A DNA stretch of 35,353 nucleotides from Alphaproteobacteria bacterium (GTDB lineage: Bacteria; Pseudomonadota; Alphaproteobacteria; GCA-2731375), in assembly GCA_016869175.1 (NCBI GenBank), contig VGEV01000021.1, forward strand, positions 1-35,353, read 5' to 3'. Of this stretch, positions 27,581-35,353 are shown one piece after another. Every line of letters starts with the position of its first letter. The stretch's first letter is position 1. The translations under genes were made by a program, and so were the position numbers. Below the pieces are notes generated by a model that searched no databases, was not told the DNA's origin, and saw only the letters and a list, made by a program, of their open reading frames with translations.

Positions 27581-29499
27581 GCCCGTCCGCGGCGGCCCGC
27601 GGCGGCCGTCCTGCCCTGGGCCTGGGGCGCCCGGCGCGGCCCGGCGGCGGCGGGCTGCTCGGGCTTCTCGTCGAACAGCTCGGCCAGCTTCTCCATCATC
27701 GCGCCGCCGAGCTGCTCGGCGTCGACGATGGTGACCGCGCGCCGGTAATAGCGCGTCACGTCGTGGCCGATGCCAATGGCGATGAGCTCGACCGGCGAGC
27801 GGGTCTCGATCCACTCGATCACCTGGCGCAAGTGCTTCTCCAGGTAATTGCCAGGGTTGACCGACAGCGTGCTGTCGTCGACCGGGGCGCCGTCCGAGAT
27901 CACCATGAGGATCCGCCGCTGCTCCTGCCGCGCCATCAGCCGATCGTGCGCCCAGATCAGCGCCTCGCCGTCGATGTTCTCCTTCAACAGGCCTTCGCGC
28001 ATCATCAGGCCGAGATTCTTGCGCGCCCGCCGCCAGGGCGCGTCGGCCGACTTGTAGACGATGTGCCTGAGATCGTTGAGCCGCCCGGGATTGGCGGGCT
28101 TGCCTTCGCGCAGCCAGCGCTCGCGCGCCTGACCGCCCTTCCAGGCGCGAGTGGTAAAACCCAGAATCTCCACCTTGACGGCGCAGCGCTCCAGCGTGCG
28201 CGCCAGGATGTCCGCGCACATCGCGGCGACGGTGATCGGCCGACCGCGCATCGAGCCGGAATTATCGAGCAGCAGCGTCACCACGGTGTCGCGGAACTCG
28301 GTGTCCTTTTCCATCTTGTAGGACAGCGGGTTCATCGGATTGACCACCACCCGGGCTAGCCGCCCGGCGTCCAGCAGCCCCTCGTCGAGATCGAACTGCC
28401 AGGAGCGGTTCTGCTTGGCGAGCAAGCGGCGCTGCAGCCGGTTGGCCAGTTTGGCCACCACGCCCAGCAGGCTGTGCAGTTGCTGGTCGAGATAGGCGCG
28501 CAGCCGGGTCAGTTCTTCCTGGTCGCAGAGATCGTTCGCTTCGATCACCTCGTCGAATTCGCGGGTGAAGGCGCGATAGGGCGGTTCGTTCGACAGGTTG
28601 GGGTTGAGTTCGCCCGGCCGCCATTGCCGCCGGCCGCGGCCCGGGTCCTCGCTGCCGAGCGAGGGGGCCATGTCCTGTGCTTCGACCGCGGTCGAGGCAT
28701 CGGCGTCGTCGTCGCTGTCGCCTTCGCGCGTGTCGGCGCGTTGCGGCGTGCCGGTCTCGTCGGTGCTGCCGTCGCCGCCCTCGCCCTCGCCCTCGCCGTC
28801 GCCCTGCGGCTGCTGATTGGCCGAGTCGTCCGGCTGGTCCTCGCTCGTCTCCTCCTCGCTGAGGTCGTCCTCGCCCAGGTTTAGGTCGGCGATCAGGCGC
28901 CGGGTCAGCCGAGCGAAAGCCGGCTGGTCGCCGATCGCCTTGGCGAGATCTGCCAGATCCTCGGCCGCCCGCTCCTCGACCCACGGCCGCAGGTTTTCCA
29001 CCATCGCGCGGGCGCCTTCGGGCGGCGGTCGTCCGGTCAGCTTCTCGCGCACCATGAAGCCGATCACATCGGGCAATTGCGCATCGTTCGGCTGCAGCAC
29101 GTTGGCATAGCCGCGCGCCTTGCAGCGCTGCTCCAGCATGGCGTCGAGATTGTCGGCAACGCCGGAGAAGCGGCGCGCGCCCAGTGCCTCGCATCGTGCC
29201 TGCTCGGCTGCCTCGAACACCGCGCGCGGCACCGCGCCCTTTGGCTGGATGCGGGCATGCACCTTGTTGTCGTGATGCCGCACCCACAGCGCAAGCGCAT
29301 CCCCCGAACCGCGGATCTGCGCCACTTCCTCCGGCGGCAGATCGCGCGAGGGCTGCGGCAGCCGCGCCTTGCCGGTGCGCACCGCGACCGGCTCGTTGCC
29401 GAAGCTGACCGCCAGGTCGCGGCTACGGGCCACTGCCCGAACCGCGGCCGAAACAACCCGCTTGAACGCCTCTGCCGGTGGTTCGTTCTTGGCTGCCAA
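27577..29499 (-). CDS. cobT: Cobaltochelatase subunit CobT
   Basis: A 640-residue subunit of the aerobic cobaltochelatase, which inserts cobalt into hydrogenobyrinic a,c-diamide. The N-terminal half is all-helical and ends in a long acidic linker ([22 protein letters not shown]) typical of CobT. The C-terminal von Willebrand A domain carries the MIDAS motif [12 protein letters not shown]. It pairs with CobS in an AAA+ motor that acts on CobN. The start is a TTG (29499), 12 nt after the cobS stop. cobN is not in the window. Confidence 0.93.
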   Translation of the reverse strand: MAAKNEPPAEAFKRVVSAAVRAVARSRDLAVSFGNEPVAVRTGKARLPQPSRDLPPEEVAQIRGSGDALALWVRHHDNKVHARIQPKGAVPRAVFEAAEQARCEALGARRFSGVADNLDAMLEQRCKARGYANVLQPNDAQLPDVIGFMVREKLTGRPPPEGARAMVENLRPWVEERAAEDLADLAKAIGDQPAFARLTRRLIADLNLGEDDLSEEETSEDQPDDSANQQPQGDGEGEGEGGDGSTDETGTPQRADTREGDSDDDADASTAVEAQDMAPSLGSEDPGRGRRQWRPGELNPNLSNEPPYRAFTREFDEVIEANDLCDQEELTRLRAYLDQQLHSLLGVVAKLANRLQRRLLAKQNRSWQFDLDEGLLDAGRLARVVVNPMNPLSYKMEKDTEFRDTVVTLLLDNSGSMRGRPITVAAMCADILARTLERCAVKVEILGFTTRAWKGGQARERWLREGKPANPGRLNDLRHIVYKSADAPWRRARKNLGLMMREGLLKENIDGEALIWAHDRLMARQEQRRILMVISDGAPVDDSTLSVNPGNYLEKHLRQVIEWIETRSPVELIAIGIGHDVTRYYRRAVTIVDAEQLGGAMMEKLAELFDEKPEQPAAAGPRRAPQAQGRTAAAGRRGRA

Positions 29500-29511
29500 G
29501 ATGTGCGCCCG

Positions 29512-30513
29512 TCAGTTCCGCTTCTTGGTGACCGCCTCGGGCAGGTCCTTGCCGAAGCTGCGCTGGTAGTACTCGGCGATGGTCGAGCGCTCGATCTCGT
29601 CGCAGCGGTTCAGGAAGCTGAGCCGGAAGGCCAGGCCGACATCGCCGAAGATAAGGGCGTTCTCGGCCCAGGTGATCGCCGTGCGAGGCGACATCACCGT
29701 CGAAATGTCGCCGGCGATGAAGCCGCTGCGCGTCAGGTCGGCAACCGCCACCATCGCGGCGATGGTCTTGCGGCCTTCCGCGGTCTCGTATTTGGGCACT
29801 TTGGACAGCACGATCCGGGTCTCGTCGTCGTGCGGCAGGTAGTTCAGGGTCGTCACAATGCTCCAGCGGTCCATCTGGCCCTGGTTGATCTGCTGGGTGC
29901 CATGATAGAGCCCGGTGGTGTCGCCCAGGCCGATGGTGTTGGTGGTGGCGAACAGGCGGAACGACTTGTGCGGCCGGACCACCCGGTTCTGGTCCAGCAA
30001 GGTCAGCCGGCCTTCCACCTCCAGCACGCGCTGAATGACGAACATCACGTCGGGTCGGCCGGCGTCGTATTCGTCGAACACCAAGGCGCAAGGATGCTGC
30101 AACGCCCAGGGCAGGATGCCCTCGCGGAACTCGGTCACCTGTTTGCCATCGCGGATGACGATGGCGTCCTTGCCAATCAGGTCGATGCGGCTGATGTGGC
30201 TGTCCAGGTTGACCCGGATGCAGGGCCAGTTCAGCCGGCAGGCGACCTGTTCGATATGGGTCGACTTGCCGGTGCCGTGATAGCCCTGCACCATCACGCG
30301 CCGGTTATGCGCGAAGCCCGCCAGTATCGCCATCGTGGTGTCGTGGTCGAACTGGTAGGCATCGTCGCGGTTCGGCACCAGGTCGCTGGACTGCGAAAAG
30401 GCCGGCACCACCATGTCGGTGTCGAGGCCGAACTCCTGACGCACACTGATGCGGATATCGGGCAAGTCCAGTTTGTGCACCGAGCCCGGCTCGGTGGTGC
30501 TCAAAGCCGTCAT
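29512..30513 (-). CDS. cobS: Cobaltochelatase subunit CobS (AAA+ ATPase)
   Basis: A 333-residue MoxR-like AAA+ ATPase. Walker A is [15 protein letters not shown], Walker [11 protein letters not shown], sensor 1 region [10 protein letters not shown], and the N-terminal segment [34 protein letters not shown] is typical of CobS. It assembles into hexameric rings with CobT and drives cobalt insertion in vitamin B12 synthesis. The J-domain gene is immediately upstream (54-nt gap), the arrangement seen across alphaproteobacteria. Confidence 0.94.
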   Translation of the reverse strand: MTALSTTEPGSVHKLDLPDIRISVRQEFGLDTDMVVPAFSQSSDLVPNRDDAYQFDHDTTMAILAGFAHNRRVMVQGYHGTGKSTHIEQVACRLNWPCIRVNLDSHISRIDLIGKDAIVIRDGKQVTEFREGILPWALQHPCALVFDEYDAGRPDVMFVIQRVLEVEGRLTLLDQNRVVRPHKSFRLFATTNTIGLGDTTGLYHGTQQINQGQMDRWSIVTTLNYLPHDDETRIVLSKVPKYETAEGRKTIAAMVAVADLTRSGFIAGDISTVMSPRTAITWAENALIFGDVGLAFRLSFLNRCDEIERSTIAEYYQRSFGKDLPEAVTKKRN

Positions 30514-30566
30514 TTTAGCGTGGCCTCGCTTGCGGAATTCCCATTGCGCCGCGGCTGGCGGGTGCC

Positions 30567-31112
30567 TCAGGCATAACCACAGCCCATCAAGTAGCTGTAC
30601 GCCTCGGTGATTACCTTGAAACGTTCCTCGGCCTCGACCGCGCCGCCATTCGCGTCCGGATGGAAGCGTTTGACGAGTTGTTTATAGCGAGCCTTGACCT
30701 CCTGCAAGCCGACTCCGGCCGGCAGGTCCAAGGTGGCGAGCGCACGTCGCTCGCGCTCGCTGGTTGGTCGGCGGAGCGGGCTGGGCCCGCTGGTCTCGCC
30801 GGCCGCTTCCCAGGGCGCCTTGCCGCTGCGCAACGCGCCAAAAGGCCAGGTGGGCCGATGGCCGAACACCGCCTCGGCCCGGAACCGCTCGATCTCGCCC
30901 TGGCTCATGCCGCGGAAATAGTCCCAGGCTGCATTGTAGGCTCTGACATGCTCCAGACAGAATTGATGGTACTCGCCCAACCGGTCGCGCGAGCGGGGCG
31001 CGCGAAAGCGGCCGGCCTCACGACACCCTGGATACTCGCAGGCCGGTTCGCCCGGCGCCCCGCCGGGCGGCTCGGTGATTTGGGCGAGCGGGATGTCCTT
31101 GCGTTGCGGCAT
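30567..31112 (-). CDS. J-domain (DnaJ-like) protein
   Basis: A 181-residue protein with a Pro/Gly-rich N-terminus that has a [21 protein letters not shown] motif and a C-terminal J domain: [24 protein letters not shown] with the HPD tripeptide, then [17 protein letters not shown]. This is the J-domain protein that sits between cobS and bolA in many alphaproteobacteria. It should stimulate an Hsp70 (DnaK), but its client is not known. It is divergent from bolA. Confidence 0.9.
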   Translation of the reverse strand: MPQRKDIPLAQITEPPGGAPGEPACEYPGCREAGRFRAPRSRDRLGEYHQFCLEHVRAYNAAWDYFRGMSQGEIERFRAEAVFGHRPTWPFGALRSGKAPWEAAGETSGPSPLRRPTSERERRALATLDLPAGVGLQEVKARYKQLVKRFHPDANGGAVEAEERFKVITEAYSYLMGCGYA

Positions 31113-31199
31113 GGTGGATCACAAGTATGGTGGCCCGAAGCGGGGCAAGCAACCGGCCGCCCGCCGGCAAATCAACAGGTAGGGAAAGGAGAACCCGAC

Positions 31200-31475
31200 T
31201 TGGCCGGATCCCTGCGCCAGATCATCCATGACAAGTTGTTGGCGGCATTGAAGCCGACGCAACTGCTGGTGATCGATGAGTCGGCCGCGCATGCCGGCCA
31301 TGCGGGCGCCCGGCCCGGCGGCGAGACGCATTTCCGCGTGATCGTGGAGGCCCCGGCATTTGCCGGGCAAGGCCGTGTCGCCCGTCAGCGACTGGTGCAT
31401 GCCGCGTTGGCGAACGAGCTGGCGGGCGGCGTGCACGCGCTGGCGATCAGCGCTCGCGCGCCGGGCGAGACCTAA
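31200..31475 (+). CDS. BolA family protein
   Basis: A 91-residue BolA-like protein starting at a TTG (31200), with AAGGAG 8 nt upstream. The track ORF begins far upstream in an unrelated frame, so the start is corrected here. SLRQIIHDKLLAALKPTQLLVIDESAAHAGHAGARPGGETHFRVIVEAPAFAG then VARQRLVHAALANELAGGVHALAI matches the family, including the conserved H..HAGH and RHR-like region RQRLV. BolA proteins partner monothiol glutaredoxins in [2Fe-2S] handling. Divergent from the J-domain gene; tail to tail with the next gene. Confidence 0.92.
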   Translation: MAGSLRQIIHDKLLAALKPTQLLVIDESAAHAGHAGARPGGETHFRVIVEAPAFAGQGRVARQRLVHAALANELAGGVHALAISARAPGET

Positions 31476-31485
31476 CCGTGCGCGA

Positions 31486-33048
31486 TCAGAGCGGTCGGCG
31501 CAGCACATGGATGACCGACCAGCGCGCTTCCTCGCCGCAGAACTCGCGCCCGCCGAGGAACAGCAGGTAAGGCGGCAGGAAGGCAAGCTGCACTTCCGCC
31601 CCGCCGTCGCGATGGGTGAACAGGCGACGCCCGGGGTCATAGACGAAGCGGGCCGACAACGCGCATTCATGCGCCAGCCTGCCCGGGGCGAATGCCTCGA
31701 CATCGATGGCGCCGTTGCCAAGGGGTCGCACCGTCAGGAACTCCAGCGAGCGGCGCAACAGCCTTTGCAGGCGGGCCGGGGGGAACTGCGGCTCGTCTTC
31801 GGCGCCGCTTGGCGGGAAGCTGGCCGCGGGACCGTAAAGTCCCGCGGGCGGTGACGAGGCCGCCGCCGTGTCGCTGCCGTTGTCGATCTGGTTCAGCAAT
31901 TGCTGGACATAACCTTGCTTCAGGCAGCCTGAGACGTCGTTCAGCTTTGGGCATTCCGTGAGACGTTGCTGCCAGGCCGACCGGCGCTCGCCGGACGGCC
32001 GTTCGCCTTCGTGCCGGCTCGCCAACCGCGACAGCGCGGCGACGTCCGGATCACCGCAGACCGCTTGCTCCAGCGGATCGGTGGCTTCGACGCAGGCGAG
32101 CCAAGCCGGAAAGGAACCATCGGCGTTGGCGCGCCAGTTGGCCAGCAAGGCCCTGATCTCCTGGGCTGAGAACGTCACCGGCCACGCTTCCGAGACCGCC
32201 GAGGGGGCGATTTCCAGCGTTTCGAACCGCGCCGACAAGGCAGCCGTCAGATAGCGCGCATCGAGGGTCGCGTCGTCGAGCCGGCTGCCAGCCAGATTGA
32301 TCGGCAGGTCGAGTGCGGCCAACGTCGCTCCGCTCAACTCGGCGTTCGCCAGATCGAGCTCGCCGACCTGCGCCGGGCAGGGCTCGCCCAACGACGCTTC
32401 GTCGCAGAACAACAGGGCGCCGCGCAGGTTCGCGGCGCGAAAATCAGCCCCGGCCAACAGATTGGCGTGCAGGACCGCCTCCTCCCAGCGGCTCTTGCGG
32501 GCGCTGAGCTGCGACAGGTTGCTGCGCACAATGGCCGCGAGGCCCAGATCGGCCTTGTTGAGCCGCGAACCGGTGAGGTCGCTGTCGCAAATGCGTGCCT
32601 GGCGCAGTGTGGCGCGGCTGAGGTCGCTGTTCAGCAGGCGCACCCGTTCCAGCACGGCGCCATCCAAGTTGGCGCCCGCCAGGTTGACATCGTGCAGCAC
32701 GACGTCGCCGAGATAGGCGCCCGCCAGGTCGATGCCGCGCAAGTCAAGGCCGCTTGCCTCGATGTCGCGCAACAACAGGGGCCGGCCTGCCGCTTCCCGC
32801 AGTTGCTCGGCCAAATTCTCGGCATCGTCGATCTGACGGGCGCCGGCCAGCGCCGTCTCGATGCGGGCGCTGGCGCAGCTTGCCAGGGCGCGCTGGCCGA
32901 GTTCCGACCAAAATGGGTTCTTGCGCGAACGCGGCTCGCCGGCAGTGGCGAGGCCCGCGGACAGCAAGCCCAGGAACAAGGCGCAGCAGGCCAGGCCGCC
33001 CTTGACACGACCGCTCGAGCTTGCCTGGCCAGGATTACGAACCCGCAC
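31486..33048 (-). CDS. Secreted pentapeptide-repeat protein with LprI/DUF1311-like region
   Basis: A 520-residue exported protein with a signal peptide (about residues 16-36, ending ATAG). Residues 95-230 are pentapeptide repeats (A/C-[DN]-[LF]-X-X): DLRGIDLAGAYLGDVVLHDVNLAGANLDGAVLERVRLLNSDLSRATLRQARICDSDLTGSRLNKADL. A second part has an LprI/DUF1311-like Cys pattern (FPAWLACVEATDPLEQAVCGDPDVAALSRLA, then WQQRLTECPKLNDVSGCLKQGY), as in lysozyme inhibitor LprI. The C-terminal part (LTVRPLGNGAIDVEAFAPGRL... HVLRRPL) is not recognised. The domain combination is unusual; function unknown. Confidence 0.8.
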   Translation of the reverse strand: MRVRNPGQASSSGRVKGGLACCALFLGLLSAGLATAGEPRSRKNPFWSELGQRALASCASARIETALAGARQIDDAENLAEQLREAAGRPLLLRDIEASGLDLRGIDLAGAYLGDVVLHDVNLAGANLDGAVLERVRLLNSDLSRATLRQARICDSDLTGSRLNKADLGLAAIVRSNLSQLSARKSRWEEAVLHANLLAGADFRAANLRGALLFCDEASLGEPCPAQVGELDLANAELSGATLAALDLPINLAGSRLDDATLDARYLTAALSARFETLEIAPSAVSEAWPVTFSAQEIRALLANWRANADGSFPAWLACVEATDPLEQAVCGDPDVAALSRLASRHEGERPSGERRSAWQQRLTECPKLNDVSGCLKQGYVQQLLNQIDNGSDTAAASSPPAGLYGPAASFPPSGAEDEPQFPPARLQRLLRRSLEFLTVRPLGNGAIDVEAFAPGRLAHECALSARFVYDPGRRLFTHRDGGAEVQLAFLPPYLLFLGGREFCGEEARWSVIHVLRRPL

Positions 33049-33116
33049 TTTTGGCCCTCGCTGCGCCGGCGGTCAGCGCGCCCGGCCGCGCCCGCCCCGC
33101 GTTATACTCCCGCCCG

Positions 33117-33455
33117 ATGTATCCCGCCCGCCTGCGGACCCGGATCTGGATAGCCTCGCAGGTGCGCGCCTGCGGCGTCGCCGGCGTGGTGGCCACCGTC
33201 GTCCGCCGCGGTGACGAGGATAGCGGGGCGGTGTTGATAAAGTTAAACCGATACGCGGTCGGCTTCACGGTCCTTGTGCAGACCCGGGTGGCCGACGATG
33301 CGGTTGCCTGGCTGCGCGGTACGGGGGCCGAGCCGGTCGGCGAGGAGGTATGCGACGCCTATATCGAAAGGGCGGTGGCCCGCGATCCCGATCTCTGGGT
33401 GCTGGAGATCGAGGACCCCGACGGTCGGGCGCCGCTTGGTGGCCGCATCGCATAG
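33117..33455 (+). CDS. DUF1491 family protein
   Basis: A 112-residue DUF1491 protein of unknown function. MYPARLRTRIWIASQVRACGVAGVVATVVRRGDEDSGAVLIKLNR is the family N-terminus, common in Alphaproteobacteria. I chose ATG 33117 because the conserved block begins here; the track extends 32 residues into non-conserved sequence. It is divergent from the pentapeptide-repeat gene, and TTATACT at 33102-33108 is a weak -10-like element just upstream. It is convergent with epmA, 3 nt apart. Confidence 0.85.
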   Translation: MYPARLRTRIWIASQVRACGVAGVVATVVRRGDEDSGAVLIKLNRYAVGFTVLVQTRVADDAVAWLRGTGAEPVGEEVCDAYIERAVARDPDLWVLEIEDPDGRAPLGGRIA

Positions 33456-33458
33456 GCG

Positions 33459-34508
33459 CTAGCTGCCGTGCGGCGCGACCGGCGCCCAGAGGACATCCTC
33501 GATCCGGTTGGCACCGGTCGCCAGCATGACCAGGCGGTCAAAGCCGAGTGCGATACCGGCGGCCGGCGGCATGCCAAAGGCCAGCGCCGCCAGGAAGTCC
33601 TCGTCGATCGGGTAGGCCACGCCGTAAAGCCGCCGCTTCAGTTCCTGGTCGGCCTGGAAGCGTCGACGCTGCTCGACCGGGTCGGTCAGTTCGCCAAAGG
33701 CGTTGGCCAGTTCCAGGCCGCAGACATAGAGCTCGAAGCGTTCGGCCAGGTGCGGGGCGCCCGGCTTAGGCCGCGACAGGGCCGCCATGTGGATCGGGTA
33801 GTCGCAGAGCAGCGTGGGGACCGGGTGGCCCAAGCCCGGCTCGATCCGTTCCAGGAAAATGCGAAAAAAGAGATCGTCCCAGCCATCGCCGTCCGCCACC
33901 CGCACCCCGGCCGCGCGCGCCTGCTCGGCCAGCCGCCCAGGTTCCGGCGCGTCCGGCCGATCGATCGTCGCCAGAAGGTCGAAGCCGGCGTGCCGGTGAA
34001 AAGCCTCGGCCACGCTCAAGCGCTGCCAGGGCTGGCCGGGATCGCTGTCCTGTCCCCGCCAATGGAATCGCTCCCGGCCGGTTGCCACCAGCGCACCCCG
34101 CAGCAGGTCCTGGCAATCCGCCATGAGCCGCTCATAGCCTTGGTCGGCGCGATACCATTCCAGCATGGTGAATTCAGGGTGGTGGGTATCGGCGCGCTCG
34201 CCGTCGCGGAACACCCGGGCGAACTGGAACAACCGCGGCTCGCCCGCCACCAGCAGCTTCTTCATGGCGAACTCCGGCGAGGTGTGCAGATAGAGCCGGT
34301 CGCTGGCGCCGTCCGGTTGGGTCAGCCGGGTGGCGAACGCCTTGAGATGCGGCTCCATCCCGGGCGACACCTGCAGGGCCGGCGTTTCCACTTCGACGAA
34401 GTCCTGCGCCTGGAAGTACCGCCGGGTCGCCTGGGCGATCCGGCCGCGGGCCAGCAGTGCCGGCCGGCGCAAGGCATAGCGGTCGGGCCGCCACCAACTC
34501 TGCCGCAT
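33459..34508 (-). CDS. epmA: EF-P-(R)-beta-lysine ligase EpmA (PoxA/GenX)
   Basis: A 349-residue class II lysyl-tRNA-synthetase-like protein without the anticodon-binding domain. Motif 2 is FQFARVFRDGERADTHHPEFTMLEWY, motif 3 is GIALGFDRLVML, and LQVSPGMEPHLKAF and LYLHTSPEFAMKKLL mark EpmA. It attaches beta-lysine to the conserved Lys of EF-P. The ATG at 34508 with AAAGGAG upstream gives the family length; the track's longer ORF extends into the divergent efp gene. The efp gene lies head to head 111 nt away. Confidence 0.94.
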   Translation of the reverse strand: MRQSWWRPDRYALRRPALLARGRIAQATRRYFQAQDFVEVETPALQVSPGMEPHLKAFATRLTQPDGASDRLYLHTSPEFAMKKLLVAGEPRLFQFARVFRDGERADTHHPEFTMLEWYRADQGYERLMADCQDLLRGALVATGRERFHWRGQDSDPGQPWQRLSVAEAFHRHAGFDLLATIDRPDAPEPGRLAEQARAAGVRVADGDGWDDLFFRIFLERIEPGLGHPVPTLLCDYPIHMAALSRPKPGAPHLAERFELYVCGLELANAFGELTDPVEQRRRFQADQELKRRLYGVAYPIDEDFLAALAFGMPPAAGIALGFDRLVMLATGANRIEDVLWAPVAPHGS

Positions 34509-34619
34509 CGGCCGATCGCTCCTTTCCCTGCCTCCAGCGGGCGACCGTTGTCGGTCCCGATGCCCCGTGCTAAGGGACCGGCCGAGCACGGTTCCACCCC
34601 GCCCACCGGTTAGGCGTCC

Positions 34620-35186
34620 ATGAAGGTCAATGCAAGCCAGCTTCGCGCCGGCAATGTCGTGGAGCGCAATGGCAAGCTCTATGTCGTGCTGAAGGCGCAG
34701 AACATCCAGCCCGGCAAGGGCGCGGCGGTCACCCAGATCGACATGCGCGGCATGACCGACGGGATCAAGACCAACGAGCGGTACCGCACCACCGAGCAGG
34801 TCGAACGGGTGTTCATCGAGTTTCGTGAGTTCCAGTTCCTCTACCGGGAAGGGGATGTCTGCACCTTCATGGACAACGAGACCTTCGATCAGGTCACCAT
34901 GACGGAGGAACAGATCGGCGAGCAGGCGCAGTTCCTGCAAGAAGGCATGAAGGTCAACATCAGCCTCTATGAAGGCAATCCGGTATCGGTGGAATTGCCG
35001 CAGAGCGTGGTATTGACGGTGACCGAAACCGAACCGACCACCAAAGGACAGACTGCCGCGTCGTCTTACAAGCCGGCGCTGCTGGACAATGGCGTGCGGG
35101 TCATGGTGCCGCCGCATATCGGCACCGGCACCCGGGTCGTCGTGCGGATCGAGGACGCGACCTACATCGAGCGCGCCAAGAATTGA
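34620..35186 (+). CDS. efp: Elongation factor P
   Basis: A 188-residue EF-P with three beta domains, the E. coli length. The loop NIQPGKGAAVTQ puts Lys33 at the position of the beta-lysylated E. coli Lys34, consistent with epmA next door. Other motifs are RYRTTEQVERVFIEFREFQFLYREGD and KGQTAASSYKPALLDNGVRVMVPPHI. EF-P relieves ribosome stalling at polyproline tracts. epmB (the lysine 2,3-aminomutase) is not in the window. Confidence 0.97.
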   Translation: MKVNASQLRAGNVVERNGKLYVVLKAQNIQPGKGAAVTQIDMRGMTDGIKTNERYRTTEQVERVFIEFREFQFLYREGDVCTFMDNETFDQVTMTEEQIGEQAQFLQEGMKVNISLYEGNPVSVELPQSVVLTVTETEPTTKGQTAASSYKPALLDNGVRVMVPPHIGTGTRVVVRIEDATYIERAKN

Positions 35187-35281
35187 TCCCGCATTCGCCG
35201 GATGACACCGTATTGTGATGCAATTTCTTAGAGATTCAGATATAAGAATCAATAAGTTAATCTGGATTGAACGAGGCTATT

Positions 35282-35353
35282 TTGCAGAACCCAACGGGTG
35301 AATCAGGTGATGGTCCGCTCCGGCTCAATTTCGACCGCCGCGTGAAGCTGGAG
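35282..35353 (+). mobile_element. IS1380-family transposase, 5' end only (runs off the window)
   Basis: The last 24 codons, from a TTG, read LQNPTGESGDGPLRLNFDRRVKLE. The block PLRLNFDRRVKLE is the distinctive N-terminus of IS1380-type transposases, normally followed by FHGS-type sequence beyond the edge. An in-frame TGA at 35267 limits the start to ATT 35279 or TTG 35282. The approximately 95 nt upstream (35187-35281) are much more AT-rich than the window and probably include the element's left end; I could not locate its inverted repeat. Confidence 0.7.

Noticed and set aside
28640-28860. Repetitive GA/GC-rich tract inside cobT
   Set aside because: It encodes the normal acidic low-complexity linker of CobT and is not a DNA repeat element.
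30514-30566. Resemblance of the cobS upstream gap (TAGCGTGGC, GGAATTCC) to the palindrome family
   Set aside because: Only short stretches match and no second arm is present.
29077-30576. 499-residue plus-strand ORF
   Set aside because: Antisense shadow of cobT/cobS.

Overview
The window is GC-rich, densely packed bacterial DNA with many ATGA/GTGA start-stop overlaps and alternative starts (GTG, TTG). It suggests an alphaproteobacterium, probably Rhodospirillales-like. The clues are the cobT-cobS-DnaJ-BolA block, a DUF1491 gene, a Zur of alphaproteobacterial type, and a complete carbon-phosphorus (C-P) lyase operon with alphaproteobacterial accessory genes. Genus cannot be fixed from the sequence alone. 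No tRNA, rRNA or CRISPR array was seen.

Region 1 (1-3.2 kb), zinc-linked: a truncated SGNH-hydrolase-like gene, an FtsX/MacB-type permease with a His-rich loop and its ATPase run leftward. Divergent from them is a Zur-type Fur repressor, translationally overlapped by an HpxZ/AtzH-like (DUF3225) gene. Region 2 (3.2-12.3 kb), phosphonate use: phnF faces divergently from phnGHIJKLM, with a palindromic operator between them. The operon continues with an HD-domain protein that carries the full ligand set of PhnZ-type diiron oxygenases, and a DUF1045 2H-phosphoesterase-like protein. phnN comes from the opposite strand, coupled to a DedA membrane protein. No phosphonate transporter and no phnP lie in the window.

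Region 3 (12.3-21.3 kb), acyl-CoA metabolism: two paralogous FadB/FadJ-like bifunctional proteins bracket an MDR oxidoreductase, a class III CoA-transferase/HMG-CoA-lyase-family pair, a histidine phosphatase and a PPOX flavoprotein. A family of related long palindromes sits at 15.5-15.7 kb and 21.3 kb. Region 4 (21.3-22.7 kb): a PEP-CTERM gene with a textbook sigma-54 promoter and two upstream TGTAA/TTACA dyads. Its reading frame is broken by an in-frame stop and an apparent 1-nt slip in a T-tract.

Region 5 (22.7-35.3 kb), mixed housekeeping: an orphan hypothetical, meaB, a SnoaL-like protein, rpmB, a YhhQ-type queuosine-precursor transporter, a phytase-like esterase, a dienelactone hydrolase, cobT/cobS, a J-domain protein, bolA, a pentapeptide-repeat/LprI-like secreted protein, a DUF1491 protein, epmA and efp. 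The window closes inside the 5' end of an IS1380-family transposase. MeaB (guards a B12-dependent mutase) and CobST (cobalt insertion for B12) fit together, and EpmA modifies EF-P.
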